Below, piece by piece: positions 1 to 7,330 of a DNA stretch of 7,455 bases. Source of the stretch: Hyphomicrobiales bacterium (GTDB lineage: Bacteria > Pseudomonadota > Alphaproteobacteria > Rhizobiales > Aestuariivirgaceae). Within the stretch, counting starts at the first letter, position 1. Every line of letters starts with the position of its first letter. The stretch spans positions 1 through 7,455 of the forward strand of contig JABDJG010000476.1 in NCBI GenBank assembly GCA_013002595.1, written 5' to 3'. The notes under the pieces were generated by a model that was not told the origin of the DNA, searched no databases, and saw only the letters and a program-made list of their open reading frames with translations. The translations under genes were made by a program, and so were the position numbers.

Positions 1-838
1 CACACAATGGTGGTACGGGCACAACGCGGTCGGCTTTTTCCTAACCGCCGGCTTCCTCGGCATGATGTACTATTTCATGCCGAAACAGGCCGGAAGGCCG
101 GTGTTTTCGTACCGGTTGTCGATCGTGCATTTCTGGTCGCTGATCTTCTTGTATATCTGGGCCGGTCCGCACCACTTGCACTACACCGCCCTGCCCGATT
201 GGGCGCAGACCTTGGGCATGGTGTTCTCGATCATGCTGTGGATGCCGTCCTGGGGCGGTATGATCAACGGTCTGATGACCCTATCGGGCGCCTGGGACAA
301 GCTGCGCACCGATCCGATTATCCGCATGCTGGTAGTGTCGATCGCATTTTACGGCATGTCGACCTTTGAGGGACCGGTGATGTCGATCAAGTCGGTCAAT
401 GCGCTCAGTCACTACACCGACTGGACAATCGGCCACGTTCATTCCGGCGCACTGGGCTGGAACGGCATGATCTCCTTTGCAGCGATCTACTTCCTGGTGC
501 CGCGGCTCTGGGGCCGTCAAGGCCTCTACAGCCTCAGGATGGTCAACTGGCATCTGTGGCTCGCCACTCTTGGTATCGTTCTTTATGCCTCATCGATGTG
601 GGTGTCGGGCATCACCCAGGGCCTGATGTGGCGCGAATACGATACGCAGGGCTTCCTGGTCTACAGCTTTGCTGAATCAGTTGCCGCAATGCATCCGTTC
701 TATGTCATTCGCATGCTCGGCGGCCTGCTCTATCTGGGCGGAGCATTCCTCATGGTCTGGAACGTTATTCAAACCATCAAGGGCCGAACCCGCATTGAAG
801 CACCGATGGGCACAACCCTAGCCCCGGCAACGGCGTAA
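1..838 (+). CDS. ccoN: CcoN, cbb3-type cytochrome c oxidase subunit I (3' part)
   Basis: Catalytic membrane subunit of the cbb3 heme-copper oxidase, carrying heme b and the heme b3-CuB site where oxygen is reduced. The gene enters from the left. The first whole codon begins at base 2 and 278 residues remain, so roughly the N-terminal 40% is missing. The visible part holds the family's key motifs: WWYGHN (His at local residue 7), YIWAGPHH (Tyr51, His57, His58), TFEGP (Glu123) and GHVHSG (His145, His147). Spacing matches the Pseudomonas stutzeri enzyme exactly with an offset of 200: His207, His257 and His258 as CuB ligands, the cross-linked Tyr251, His345 on heme b3 and His347 on heme b. The other heme b ligand lies upstream of the window. 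Several hydrophobic helices are evident. The ATG at 62 is internal, because the conserved CuB histidine precedes it. First gene of the operon seen here; ccoO follows after 13 bases. Confidence 0.98.
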   Translation, partial: TQWWYGHNAVGFFLTAGFLGMMYYFMPKQAGRPVFSYRLSIVHFWSLIFLYIWAGPHHLHYTALPDWAQTLGMVFSIMLWMPSWGGMINGLMTLSGAWDKLRTDPIIRMLVVSIAFYGMSTFEGPVMSIKSVNALSHYTDWTIGHVHSGALGWNGMISFAAIYFLVPRLWGRQGLYSLRMVNWHLWLATLGIVLYASSMWVSGITQGLMWREYDTQGFLVYSFAESVAAMHPFYVIRMLGGLLYLGGAFLMVWNVIQTIKGRTRIEAPMGTTLAPATA

Positions 839-851
839 AGGAGCAGACATC

Positions 852-1580
852 ATGTGGGCCAAACACAAAGTCGTTGAAACGAACGCCACGTTGTTGATGA
901 TCCTGAGCCTGATCGTCGTGGCGATTGGCGGCATCATCGAGATTGCACCGTTGTTCTATCTGCAGAACACCATCGAGAAGGTCCGCGGTATGCGGCCCTA
1001 CTCACCGCTCGAGCTGGCCGGCCGCAACATCTATGTGCGCGAGGGATGTTATGTTTGCCACTCGCAGATGGTCCGCCCGTTCCGTGACGAGGTGGAACGC
1101 TACGGACATTACTCATTGGCCGCTGAAAGCATGTACGACCATCCCTTCCAGTGGGGCTCAAAGCGCACCGGACCGGATCTGGCAAGGGTCGGCAACCGCT
1201 ATTCCGATGAATGGCACGTGCAACACATGATCGACCCGCAGTCGGTGGTACCGGAAACGATCATGCCGAAATACGGTTTCCTGAAAGACACCCTGCTGCG
1301 CACCGATGATATTGTCGATCACCTCAAAGCCAACCGGGCGGTCGGCGTGCCTTATAGCGATGAAATGATTGCAAATGCCAAGGCCGATCTCGTCAGCCAG
1401 GGCAATGCGGAGGCGGACGGCGCCGATGATGTGGTCAAGCGCTATGCCAAGGCGCAGGTGCGCGACTTCGATGGCGATCCATCGCGTCTCACCGAAATGG
1501 ATGCCCTGATTGCTTATTTGCAGATGCTCGGCACCCTGGTCGAATTCGACGTCTACCGCGCCGACCAGAACCTGCGCTGA
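852..1580 (+). CDS. ccoO: CcoO, cbb3 oxidase mono-heme cytochrome c subunit
   Basis: Membrane-anchored c-type cytochrome that passes electrons from CcoP to CcoN, with its heme domain in the periplasm. It has 242 residues, a usual length for the family. One N-terminal membrane anchor spans about residues 13-37 and is uncleaved. A single heme c site CYVCH lies at 66-70, followed by the typical SQMVRPFRDE stretch. RTGPDLARVG (105-114) precedes the heme ligand Met138 in TIMPKY. The C-terminal third is soluble, ending in the family-like MDALIAYLQMLGT. The start is supported by AAGGAG at 838-843, eight bases before the ATG and overlapping the ccoN stop codon, so translation of the two genes is probably coupled. 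No defect seen. Confidence 0.98.
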   Translation: MWAKHKVVETNATLLMILSLIVVAIGGIIEIAPLFYLQNTIEKVRGMRPYSPLELAGRNIYVREGCYVCHSQMVRPFRDEVERYGHYSLAAESMYDHPFQWGSKRTGPDLARVGNRYSDEWHVQHMIDPQSVVPETIMPKYGFLKDTLLRTDDIVDHLKANRAVGVPYSDEMIANAKADLVSQGNAEADGADDVVKRYAKAQVRDFDGDPSRLTEMDALIAYLQMLGTLVEFDVYRADQNLR

Positions 1581-1581
1581 G

Positions 1582-1587
1582 GGAGGG
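1582..1587 (+). promoter_or_regulatory. Ribosome binding site fixing the GTG start of ccoQ
   Basis: GGAGGG lies just after the ccoO stop codon and seven bases before GTG at 1595. It decides the ccoQ start: the ATG at 1602 is in another frame, and ccoQ contains no in-frame ATG codon at all. Confidence 0.8.
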
Positions 1588-1594
1588 AAACACA

Positions 1595-1744
1595 GTGGAT
1601 TATGAAACCTTCCGCCAACTCGCAGACAGCTGGGGTCTTGTCTATCTGACCACGGTGTTCGTCGGTGTTGTGGTATGGGCGTTCCGGCCCGGCAGCAAGA
1701 AACATTATGAGGCCGCGGCGAAAATTCCGCTGGACGAGGACTAG
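1595..1744 (+). CDS. ccoQ: CcoQ, small membrane subunit of cbb3 oxidase
   Basis: A 49-residue single-span membrane protein that in other bacteria stabilises the CcoNOP complex and is not needed for catalysis. The protein begins MDYETFRQLADSWG (the GTG start read as Met), then has one membrane helix at about residues 15-30 (VYLTTVFVGVVVWAF), a basic turn (RPGSKKHYE) and an acidic end (PLDED). This matches the CcoQ/FixQ pattern of a helix followed by a short charged cytoplasmic tail. Position between ccoO and ccoP and the strong ribosome binding site at 1582-1587 confirm it. It is short and lacks an ATG, so gene callers can miss it. The stop codon is three bases before the ccoP start. Confidence 0.95.
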   Translation: MDYETFRQLADSWGLVYLTTVFVGVVVWAFRPGSKKHYEAAAKIPLDED

Positions 1745-1747
1745 AAC

Positions 1748-2641
1748 ATGGCGAGTGAAAAAGACAACAAACCTGCTGACCGTGAAGTCGATAAGATATC
1801 CGGCACCGAAACCACCGGCCACGTATGGGATGGCATCCGCGAACTCGACAGCCCCATGCCGCGCTGGTGGCTGTGGACCTTTTATGCAACCGTGGTTTTT
1901 GCGATTGGCTACGTTATCGCCTATCCGGCCATCCCGTTGGTCACGAATGCAACAACCGGGCTATTGGGCTATTCGACCCGCGGTGAAGTGGCAAAGCAGA
2001 TTGCCAGGGCCAAACAGGCGCAAAGCGGCCTGCTTGAACAGATATCGGCAAAAACGCTGCAGGACATCCGCAAGGACCCGGAGCTGTTCCAGTTCGCCGT
2101 TGCCGGTGGCGCATCGGCCTTTCGGGTAAACTGCGTGCCGTGCCATGGTTCGGGCGCGCAAGGTGGCGGCATTTACCCTAACCTCAATGACGATGACTGG
2201 TTGTGGGGCGGATCGCTGGACGCCATTCACACGACCCTGAAGCACGGCATCCGCTTCACAGCCGATGAGAACACCCGGACATCTGAAATGCCGGCGTTCG
2301 GGCGTGATGAGATCCTGGAGTCTACCGAGATCAACGATACAGCGGAATTCGTGCTCAAACTATCCAATCAGGAACACAACGCCGAGGCAGCGGCGCGCGG
2401 GGCAACGGTTTATGCCGACAATTGTGCGGCTTGTCACGGTGACGCCGGTCAAGGCGACCCTGAGCAGGGTGCGCCCAATCTTGCCGACGCGATCTGGTTC
2501 TATGGTGGCAGCAAGGCTGAACTTGTGGCTCAGATTTCTGCACCGAAACTGGGCATGATGCCGGGCTGGCAAAACCGGCTCGATGAGGATACCCTCAAAC
2601 AGCTGTCGATTTATGTGCACTCGCTGGGTGGTGGTGAATGA
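1748..2641 (+). CDS. ccoP: CcoP, cbb3 oxidase di-heme cytochrome c subunit
   Basis: Membrane-anchored cytochrome with two c-type hemes, the entry point for electrons from soluble cytochrome c or the bc1 complex. Its 297 residues are normal for the family. The N-terminus is cytoplasmic and has the conserved HVWDGIRELDSPMPRWW stretch (25-41). One membrane helix follows (about 41-60), then YPAIPLV. Heme c sites are CVPCH at 129-133 and CAACH at 226-230. Likely sixth ligands are Met181 (EMPAFG) and Met271 (MMPGW). Both cytochrome domains have the expected YPNL/APNL and W-YGG type segments. GAGGA at 1736-1740, inside the end of ccoQ, is seven bases before the ATG. The stop overlaps the ccoG start as ATGA (2638-2641), which suggests translational coupling to the assembly genes. 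Confidence 0.98.
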   Translation: MASEKDNKPADREVDKISGTETTGHVWDGIRELDSPMPRWWLWTFYATVVFAIGYVIAYPAIPLVTNATTGLLGYSTRGEVAKQIARAKQAQSGLLEQISAKTLQDIRKDPELFQFAVAGGASAFRVNCVPCHGSGAQGGGIYPNLNDDDWLWGGSLDAIHTTLKHGIRFTADENTRTSEMPAFGRDEILESTEINDTAEFVLKLSNQEHNAEAAARGATVYADNCAACHGDAGQGDPEQGAPNLADAIWFYGGSKAELVAQISAPKLGMMPGWQNRLDEDTLKQLSIYVHSLGGGE

Positions 2642-4116
2642 CAGTCGTTCATGACAGCGTCGAGCGGCTCGATGTCGAGGCTGTCAACAGCAAGGAAAGA
2701 CGCGCGCTCTATGCAGCGCGGGTCAAGATATTTCCCAAACGCGTCAGCGGCGTTTTCCGTAAGCTGAAGTGGTGGGTCATGCTCGTGACCCTGGCAATCT
2801 ACTACATCACACCGTGGTTGCGGTGGGACCGCGGTGAACATGTGCCCGACCAGGCGGTTCTGGTCGATATCGCCAACCGCCGGTTCTATTTCTTCTTCAT
2901 CGAGATCTGGCCGCAGGAATTCTACTATGTCGCCGGCCTGTTGATCATGGCCGGCATCGGCCTGTTCCTGGTCACCTCCACCGTTGGGCGGGCCTGGTGC
3001 GGCTACACCTGCCCGCAGACCGTCTGGGTCGATCTGTTCATGGCTGTCGAGCGCTGGATCGAGGGCGACCGCAATGCCCGTATCAAACTCGACGGCAGCG
3101 CCTGGACACCGGCAAAGCTTACCAAGCGGTTGGCCAAACATGCCGTATGGCTGGTGATCGCCTTGTTTACCGGTGGCGCGTGGATTTTCTATTTTGCCGA
3201 TGCGCCGGCATTGATCGTAAGCCTGGTGACATTGAACGCGCCGCTTGTGGCCTATTCGACGGTCGCCATCCTGACCGCGACCACCTATGTCTTTGCCGGC
3301 TTCATGCGCGAGCAGGTGTGCACCTACATGTGCCCCTGGCCGCGCATCCAGTCGGCCATGCTCGACGAGGACTCGCTGGTTGTCACCTACAATGACTGGC
3401 GCGGCGAACCACGCTCGCGCCATCAAAAAAAGGCCGCAGCGCAAGGCCAAAAAGTCGGAGACTGCGTTGATTGCAACGCTTGTGTCGCAGTTTGTCCGAT
3501 GGGCATCGATATCCGCGATGGCCAGCAACTCGAATGCATCACCTGTGCATTGTGCATCGATGCCTGTAACACGGTGATGGACAAGGTCGGCAAACCGCGC
3601 GGCCTGATCAGCTATTCGACGCTACGAGACTATGAAGCCAGCGCGTCCGGCCAGCAGGCCGTCACCAACTGGCGCTCGTTTATCCGGCCAAGAACGTTGG
3701 TCTATTTGCTGGTCTGGTCGCTGATCGGGTTTGGCATGCTGATTGTGCTGACGATGCGTGACCGCCTCGACGTCAGCGTTCTGCACGACCGCAACCCGGT
3801 TTTCGTTCAGCTTTCCGATGGTGCAATTCGAAACGGCTATACGATCAAGATCTTGAACATGCAGGCGGAACCGCGCCGCTTCCGGCTCGAAATTGCCGGT
3901 GTAGCCGGAGCGACCATGACGGTGGCCGGTTCGGATGCGCCCGGTTCAAGCTCGGCGCTTGTCGATATCGGAGCCGACAAGCTTCGGGCCATCAAGGTCT
4001 ATGTCCGCATCCCGCAAGCAAATGTCGTAAGCGGTCGCAGCAAACTGAAATTCACGGTCAGCGATACGGCCGGATCGGAAACCAGCACCTATGAAGCAAA
4101 TTTTGAGGCGCCTTGA
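2638..4116 (+). CDS. ccoG: CcoG (FixG/RdxA), cbb3 assembly polyferredoxin, cupric reductase
   Basis: Membrane iron-sulfur protein of 492 residues needed for cbb3 assembly; in Rhodobacter capsulatus CcoG reduces Cu(II) to Cu(I) for delivery to CuB. Predicted membrane helices lie at about 45-61, 96-113, 169-187, 203-222 and 353-372. Two cysteine pairs sit next to helices: WCGYTCPQTVW (Cys121, Cys125) and CTYMCPWPR (Cys228, Cys232). A cytoplasmic ferredoxin domain carries Cys276, 279, 282, 286 and Cys300, 303, 306, 310, enough for two [4Fe-4S] clusters. The C-terminal 115 or so residues form the immunoglobulin-like FixG accessory domain on the periplasmic side. There is no strong Shine-Dalgarno; the start overlaps the ccoP stop by four bases, so reinitiation is likely. 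Oddity: an in-frame A AAA AAG heptamer at 3426-3432, just before the ferredoxin domain (see findings). Confidence 0.97.
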   Translation: MTVVHDSVERLDVEAVNSKERRALYAARVKIFPKRVSGVFRKLKWWVMLVTLAIYYITPWLRWDRGEHVPDQAVLVDIANRRFYFFFIEIWPQEFYYVAGLLIMAGIGLFLVTSTVGRAWCGYTCPQTVWVDLFMAVERWIEGDRNARIKLDGSAWTPAKLTKRLAKHAVWLVIALFTGGAWIFYFADAPALIVSLVTLNAPLVAYSTVAILTATTYVFAGFMREQVCTYMCPWPRIQSAMLDEDSLVVTYNDWRGEPRSRHQKKAAAQGQKVGDCVDCNACVAVCPMGIDIRDGQQLECITCALCIDACNTVMDKVGKPRGLISYSTLRDYEASASGQQAVTNWRSFIRPRTLVYLLVWSLIGFGMLIVLTMRDRLDVSVLHDRNPVFVQLSDGAIRNGYTIKILNMQAEPRRFRLEIAGVAGATMTVAGSDAPGSSSALVDIGADKLRAIKVYVRIPQANVVSGRSKLKFTVSDTAGSETSTYEANFEAP

Positions 4117-4119
4117 GCC

Positions 4120-4617
4120 ATGAGCATTCGCAACGAAACGCCAAGCATGCCCGGCAAGCCCTTCACCGGCCGGCACATGCTGTTGATCATGTTGGCCTTT
4201 TTTGGCGTCATCATCCTGGTCAATTTGACCCTGGCGGTCCTGGCCGGGCGCACCTGGACCGGCCTTGAAGTGAAGAACAGCTATGTCGCCAGCCAGGACT
4301 ACAACGCCAAGCTGGCGGCGGCCGATCGTCAACGTGCCCGCGGCTGGCACAGCAAACTGATGCGCGATGGTAATGCGCTGACGCTGACGGTCACCACCTC
4401 GAGCGGCCGGGCCGTGCGCGGCGCAAGGATCGTCGCACAATTGCGGCGGCCGGTGCAAGAAAGCGACGACCTCGCGCTCGCGTTCATGGAGACCGCCCCC
4501 GGCGTCTACCGGGCAGTAACGCCGTCCCAATCGGGGTCCTGGGATGTCAGTGTGCAGGTAATCGCCCCGGGCGAGGAGCCCTACCGCCAGGTCTTTCGCA
4601 TTCTGGTCAAGGAGTGA
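4120..4617 (+). CDS. ccoH: CcoH (FixH), cbb3 oxidase assembly protein
   Basis: Small membrane protein required for stable assembly of cbb3 oxidase; in R. capsulatus it associates with CcoN and the mature complex. It has 165 residues: a short cytoplasmic N-terminus with PFTGRHML, one membrane helix (about 19-42), then the signature TWTGLEVKNSYVASQDYN (45-62) and a periplasmic beta-rich domain, as expected for FixH. ATG at 4120 is three bases after the ccoG stop, with a modest GAGG at 4105-4108 inside ccoG. AAGGAG at 4609-4614 in its final sense codons is the ribosome binding site of ccoI, so the two genes are tightly packed. No defect seen. Confidence 0.95.
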   Translation: MSIRNETPSMPGKPFTGRHMLLIMLAFFGVIILVNLTLAVLAGRTWTGLEVKNSYVASQDYNAKLAAADRQRARGWHSKLMRDGNALTLTVTTSSGRAVRGARIVAQLRRPVQESDDLALAFMETAPGVYRAVTPSQSGSWDVSVQVIAPGEEPYRQVFRILVKE

Positions 4618-4620
4618 GTT

Positions 4621-6861
4621 ATGAACTCCCCGGCCCATGCACCCCATACCGGCGATGTCGCTGCAGACCCCGCACCAGCGTCTGTGGAAACGGCTGTGCT
4701 GGTTATTCCCAGTGTGCATTGTGCCGGGTGCATTTCACGTATTGAACGCAGCTTGCTTCAACTGACCGGCGTTGAGACGGCCAGGGTGAACCTGTCGGCC
4801 AGGCAGGCCACCGTGCGCTGGGACCCGGCGGTAACGACAATTGACCGGTTGATTGCGGCACTGGAAGCAGAGGGGTTTGATGCCCGACCGCTGGCCGAGG
4901 CCGATCCGTCTGTAAAACTGGAAGCCGACCACGGCCGCCAGTTGCTCAAGGCGCTGGCCGTTGCCGGATTTGCTGCCGGTAACGTCATGTTGTTGTCGGT
5001 ATCGGTCTGGTCCGGTGCAGAAGCCGCAACCCGGGACCTGCTGCACTGGATTTCCGCCCTGATTGCGCTGCCCGCTGTGGTCTACGCCGGCCGGCCGTTC
5101 TTTGGATCCGCATGGCACGCGCTGACGCATCGCCGTTTGAACATGGATGTGCCGATTTCGCTGGCCGTGATTCTGGCCGCTGCGATGAGCCTTTTTGAGA
5201 CCGTGACCGGTGGACAGCATGCCTATTTTGATGCCTCGGTCATGCTGTTGTTCTTTTTGCTGTCCGGCCGCTGTCTTGATCACATGATGCGCCGGCGGGC
5301 CCGGTCTGCGGTCACCGGTCTGATTGGCCTCAAGGCGACCTCGGCCATCGTGGTGGATGATGCCGGAGGCCACATCACCACGCCCATTTCCAAGATTTCG
5401 GCTGGCATGCAAGTCCTTGTGCCCGCCGGCGACCGTGTCGCTACGGACGGTGTGATTGTTGAGGGACACAGTGATCTGGATCGATCACTGATCACCGGTG
5501 AGGCGGTGCCCGAACATGTCGGGCCGGGCAGCAGCATCGAAGCCGGCACCATCAACATCAGCGGGCCGCTCACCATCGAGGTGACGGCAAACGGCGATGA
5601 CACAGTGCTTGCCGAGATCGTTTCACTGATGAATGCGGCAGAACAGGGCCGTGCCCGCTATGTCCGTCTGGCCGACCGGGCAGCGCGGATCTATGCCCCA
5701 CTGGTGCATATCGCAGCCCTGGTGACCTTCCTCGGCTGGTTATGGTGGAGCGGTGACTGGCACGTCTCGCTTCTGACGGCCATTGCAGTGTTGATCATAA
5801 CGTGCCCGTGCGCGCTCGGACTGGCGGTGCCAGCGGTTCACGTCGTTGCCAGCGGCCGATTGTTTGGCCAGGGCGTTCTGGTCAAGGATGGATCGGCGCT
5901 CGAGCGGTTGGCTGAAGTAGACATGGTCGTGTTCGACAAGACCGGCACGCTGACGACCGGCAAACCCAACCTTGTCGCGATGGATCCCATGTCGAGCGAT
6001 GATCTCGCCATTGCAGCAGGTCTGGCCCGTCTGAGTTCACATCCGCTGGCGCATGCTGTTGACGACGCCCTCACGGCACGCGGCATCGAACCGGTCAAGA
6101 TGGAAGATGTTGTCGAACATCCAGGCTATGGCATGGCCGCAATGCACAATGGTCAAACCGTCCGCCTCGGCAGTCCTGAGTGGTGCCGGGTGTCTGAAGA
6201 TGACGCGGCGCAGGAAACCCCCGGATCGCAATTGTGCCTGCAATTAGGGTCCAGGCCGGCACGCAAATTCACCCTTGAAGACGCCCTGCGCGAGGATGCA
6301 GCTCAAGCGGTCGCGCAATTGCGTCGGCGAGGTCTTCGAACCGTCCTGTTGTCTGGTGACCTCGCGCCGGCGGTGAAGCAGGTTGCACGGCAGGTCGGCA
6401 TTGACGAATTTCATGGCAGGTGGAAACCACAAGACAAGGCGGCTTTCATTCGGTCGCATCAAAACACCGGCCGCAATATCCTGATGGTCGGCGATGGCCT
6501 CAACGATGCCCCGGCACTCGGCACGGCACATGTCTCGATGGCACCGTCGAACGCTTGCGATATCACCGGTACTGCTGCCGGCCTGGTGTTTCTGGGCAGC
6601 CGGTTGCAGGTCGTACCCGATGCCATCGCGACTGCCGCCGCGGCCCGCCGGCTGGTGCGGCAAAATTTCGCCTTTGCTGCCGCCTACAATCTGGTGGCAG
6701 TTCCCATCGCAGTTGTTGGGCTCGCCTCGCCGTTGGTTGCGGCAATAGCGATGTCCGCATCATCGTTGGTCGTCACCGCCAACGCACTGCGATTGCAGTG
6801 GCGGCCAATTGCGGCAACTACCAATCAGATGCGCAACGTGAATGGAAGGAGCAAGCCATGA
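4621..6861 (+). CDS. ccoI: CcoI (FixI), P1B-type Cu+-transporting ATPase for cbb3 assembly
   Basis: Copper-translocating P-type ATPase of the FixI/CopA2 kind, which exports Cu+ from the cytoplasm at a low rate to supply CuB of the oxidase. It has 746 residues. Domains in order: one N-terminal metal-binding domain (about 24-92) with HCAGC (Cys34, Cys37); membrane helices from about 104; actuator domain with TGEA (292-295); the transmembrane copper site CPC (395-397); phosphorylation site DKTGT (Asp439); nucleotide-binding domain with SSHP (His474-Pro475) and a GYG glycine motif; hinge GDGLND (624-629); two final helices, with Asn and Ser residues typical of the family's last helices. AAGGAG at 4609-4614, six bases before the ATG, supports the start. 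The stop overlaps ccoS as ATGA. Context separates it from a detoxifying CopA; all catalytic residues are present. Confidence 0.97.
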   Translation: MNSPAHAPHTGDVAADPAPASVETAVLVIPSVHCAGCISRIERSLLQLTGVETARVNLSARQATVRWDPAVTTIDRLIAALEAEGFDARPLAEADPSVKLEADHGRQLLKALAVAGFAAGNVMLLSVSVWSGAEAATRDLLHWISALIALPAVVYAGRPFFGSAWHALTHRRLNMDVPISLAVILAAAMSLFETVTGGQHAYFDASVMLLFFLLSGRCLDHMMRRRARSAVTGLIGLKATSAIVVDDAGGHITTPISKISAGMQVLVPAGDRVATDGVIVEGHSDLDRSLITGEAVPEHVGPGSSIEAGTINISGPLTIEVTANGDDTVLAEIVSLMNAAEQGRARYVRLADRAARIYAPLVHIAALVTFLGWLWWSGDWHVSLLTAIAVLIITCPCALGLAVPAVHVVASGRLFGQGVLVKDGSALERLAEVDMVVFDKTGTLTTGKPNLVAMDPMSSDDLAIAAGLARLSSHPLAHAVDDALTARGIEPVKMEDVVEHPGYGMAAMHNGQTVRLGSPEWCRVSEDDAAQETPGSQLCLQLGSRPARKFTLEDALREDAAQAVAQLRRRGLRTVLLSGDLAPAVKQVARQVGIDEFHGRWKPQDKAAFIRSHQNTGRNILMVGDGLNDAPALGTAHVSMAPSNACDITGTAAGLVFLGSRLQVVPDAIATAAAARRLVRQNFAFAAAYNLVAVPIAVVGLASPLVAAIAMSASSLVVTANALRLQWRPIAATTNQMRNVNGRSKP
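6846..6851 (+). promoter_or_regulatory. Ribosome binding site of ccoS inside ccoI
   Basis: AAGGAG in the last codons of ccoI, six bases before ATG at 6858. It fixes the start of the small ccoS gene; the long open frame that reaches further upstream in the same phase merely overlaps ccoI. Confidence 0.75.
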
Positions 6862-7028
6862 ACATCATTCTGGTGCTGATCCCGGTTGCACTCCTGCTCG
6901 GCGGCATCGGCCTGGCCGCATTCTTGTGGGCCCTCAAAAGCGGCCAGTTCGAAGACCTGGACGGCGCAGCCGAACGCATCCTGATCGAAGATGACGATGC
7001 TCCCGACCGGACTGAGGGTACGGATTGA
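6858..7028 (+). CDS. ccoS: CcoS, cbb3 oxidase maturation protein
   Basis: A 56-residue single-span membrane protein. In R. capsulatus, loss of CcoS gives a cbb3 complex lacking the heme b, heme b3 and CuB cofactors, so it is needed for cofactor insertion. The sequence has an N-terminal helix (about 3-25), then the strongly conserved FLWALKSGQFEDLDGAAERI (residues 22-41; FixS family usually F-WA-KSGQFDDL-G-A-RIL) and an acidic tail. Start chosen from AAGGAG at 6846-6851 and the ATGA overlap with the ccoI stop. Last gene of the operon; the next gene is convergent and ends 11 bases downstream. Confidence 0.95.
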   Translation: MNIILVLIPVALLLGGIGLAAFLWALKSGQFEDLDGAAERILIEDDDAPDRTEGTD

Positions 7029-7039
7029 CGTTTGTTGTT

Positions 7040-7330
7040 TTACCCCGCCAGTCGCCCAATCGCGCTAATCACTGCTTCCATCTTCAACCGGGCCGAACTG
7101 TTCGCGGAATGCACCCCCATTACCGGCGGCGTAAACCCCCGCGTTGCGACCGCCTCCTCGATCCATAAAAGCACATCATAGCCTGTGCCACGCTCATCAT
7201 CGCCGAGGTCGTGATCGAGACTGATCTCTTTCACCTTGCCGGTCTCAAGCAGGGCGATAGCCTCGTTCGGCCAGTAAACCCGGGTCCAGCCCTCAGGCGT
7301 TGCCCGCTCATCGTCGAGAAAGACTTTCAT
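7040..7330 (-). CDS. Small stand-alone cREC (cyclic-phosphate processing receiver-like) protein
   Basis: A 96-residue protein resembling the cREC family, a receiver-like fold predicted, not proven, to process cyclic phosphates. Visible motifs: an N-terminal strand with an acidic pair, MKVFLDDER (Asp6, Asp7); WPNEAIALLETG (20-31); SLDHDLGDDERGTGYD (37-52) with Asp39, His40 and Asp41; and VHSANS (73-78) with His74 and Ser75. Those acidic and His positions are the likely active site. There is no DNA-binding, kinase or membrane segment. I prefer ATG at 7330; a GTG two codons upstream (7336) directly follows an in-frame stop, and neither has a clear Shine-Dalgarno, although AAGTGG lies close to the ATG. 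It is convergent with ccoS and lies 49 bases downstream of a receiver-domain gene on the same strand, so the two may be cotranscribed. Substrate and role unknown. Confidence 0.8.
   Translation of the reverse strand: MKVFLDDERATPEGWTRVYWPNEAIALLETGKVKEISLDHDLGDDERGTGYDVLLWIEEAVATRGFTPPVMGVHSANSSARLKMEAVISAIGRLAG

Noticed and set aside
7..369. A 120-codon plus-strand frame at the left edge
   Set aside because: It overlaps ccoN in another phase, and the ccoN frame carries the conserved copper and heme ligands.
1158..1889. A 243-codon minus-strand open frame across ccoO, ccoQ and ccoP
   Set aside because: It spans three genuine genes antisense, has no family signature and no ribosome binding site that I could see.
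2611..3528. A 305-codon open frame on the minus strand opposite ccoG
   Set aside because: It lies wholly antisense to a well-recognised gene and is low in hydrophobic pattern with many Gly, Asp, His and Gln. It has no recognisable domain and fits the usual stop-poor shadow of GC-rich coding DNA.
3946..5469. Two long minus-strand open frames (257 and 244 codons) opposite ccoH and ccoI
   Set aside because: Their composition is shadow-like and they show no motifs; ccoH and ccoI explain this DNA completely.
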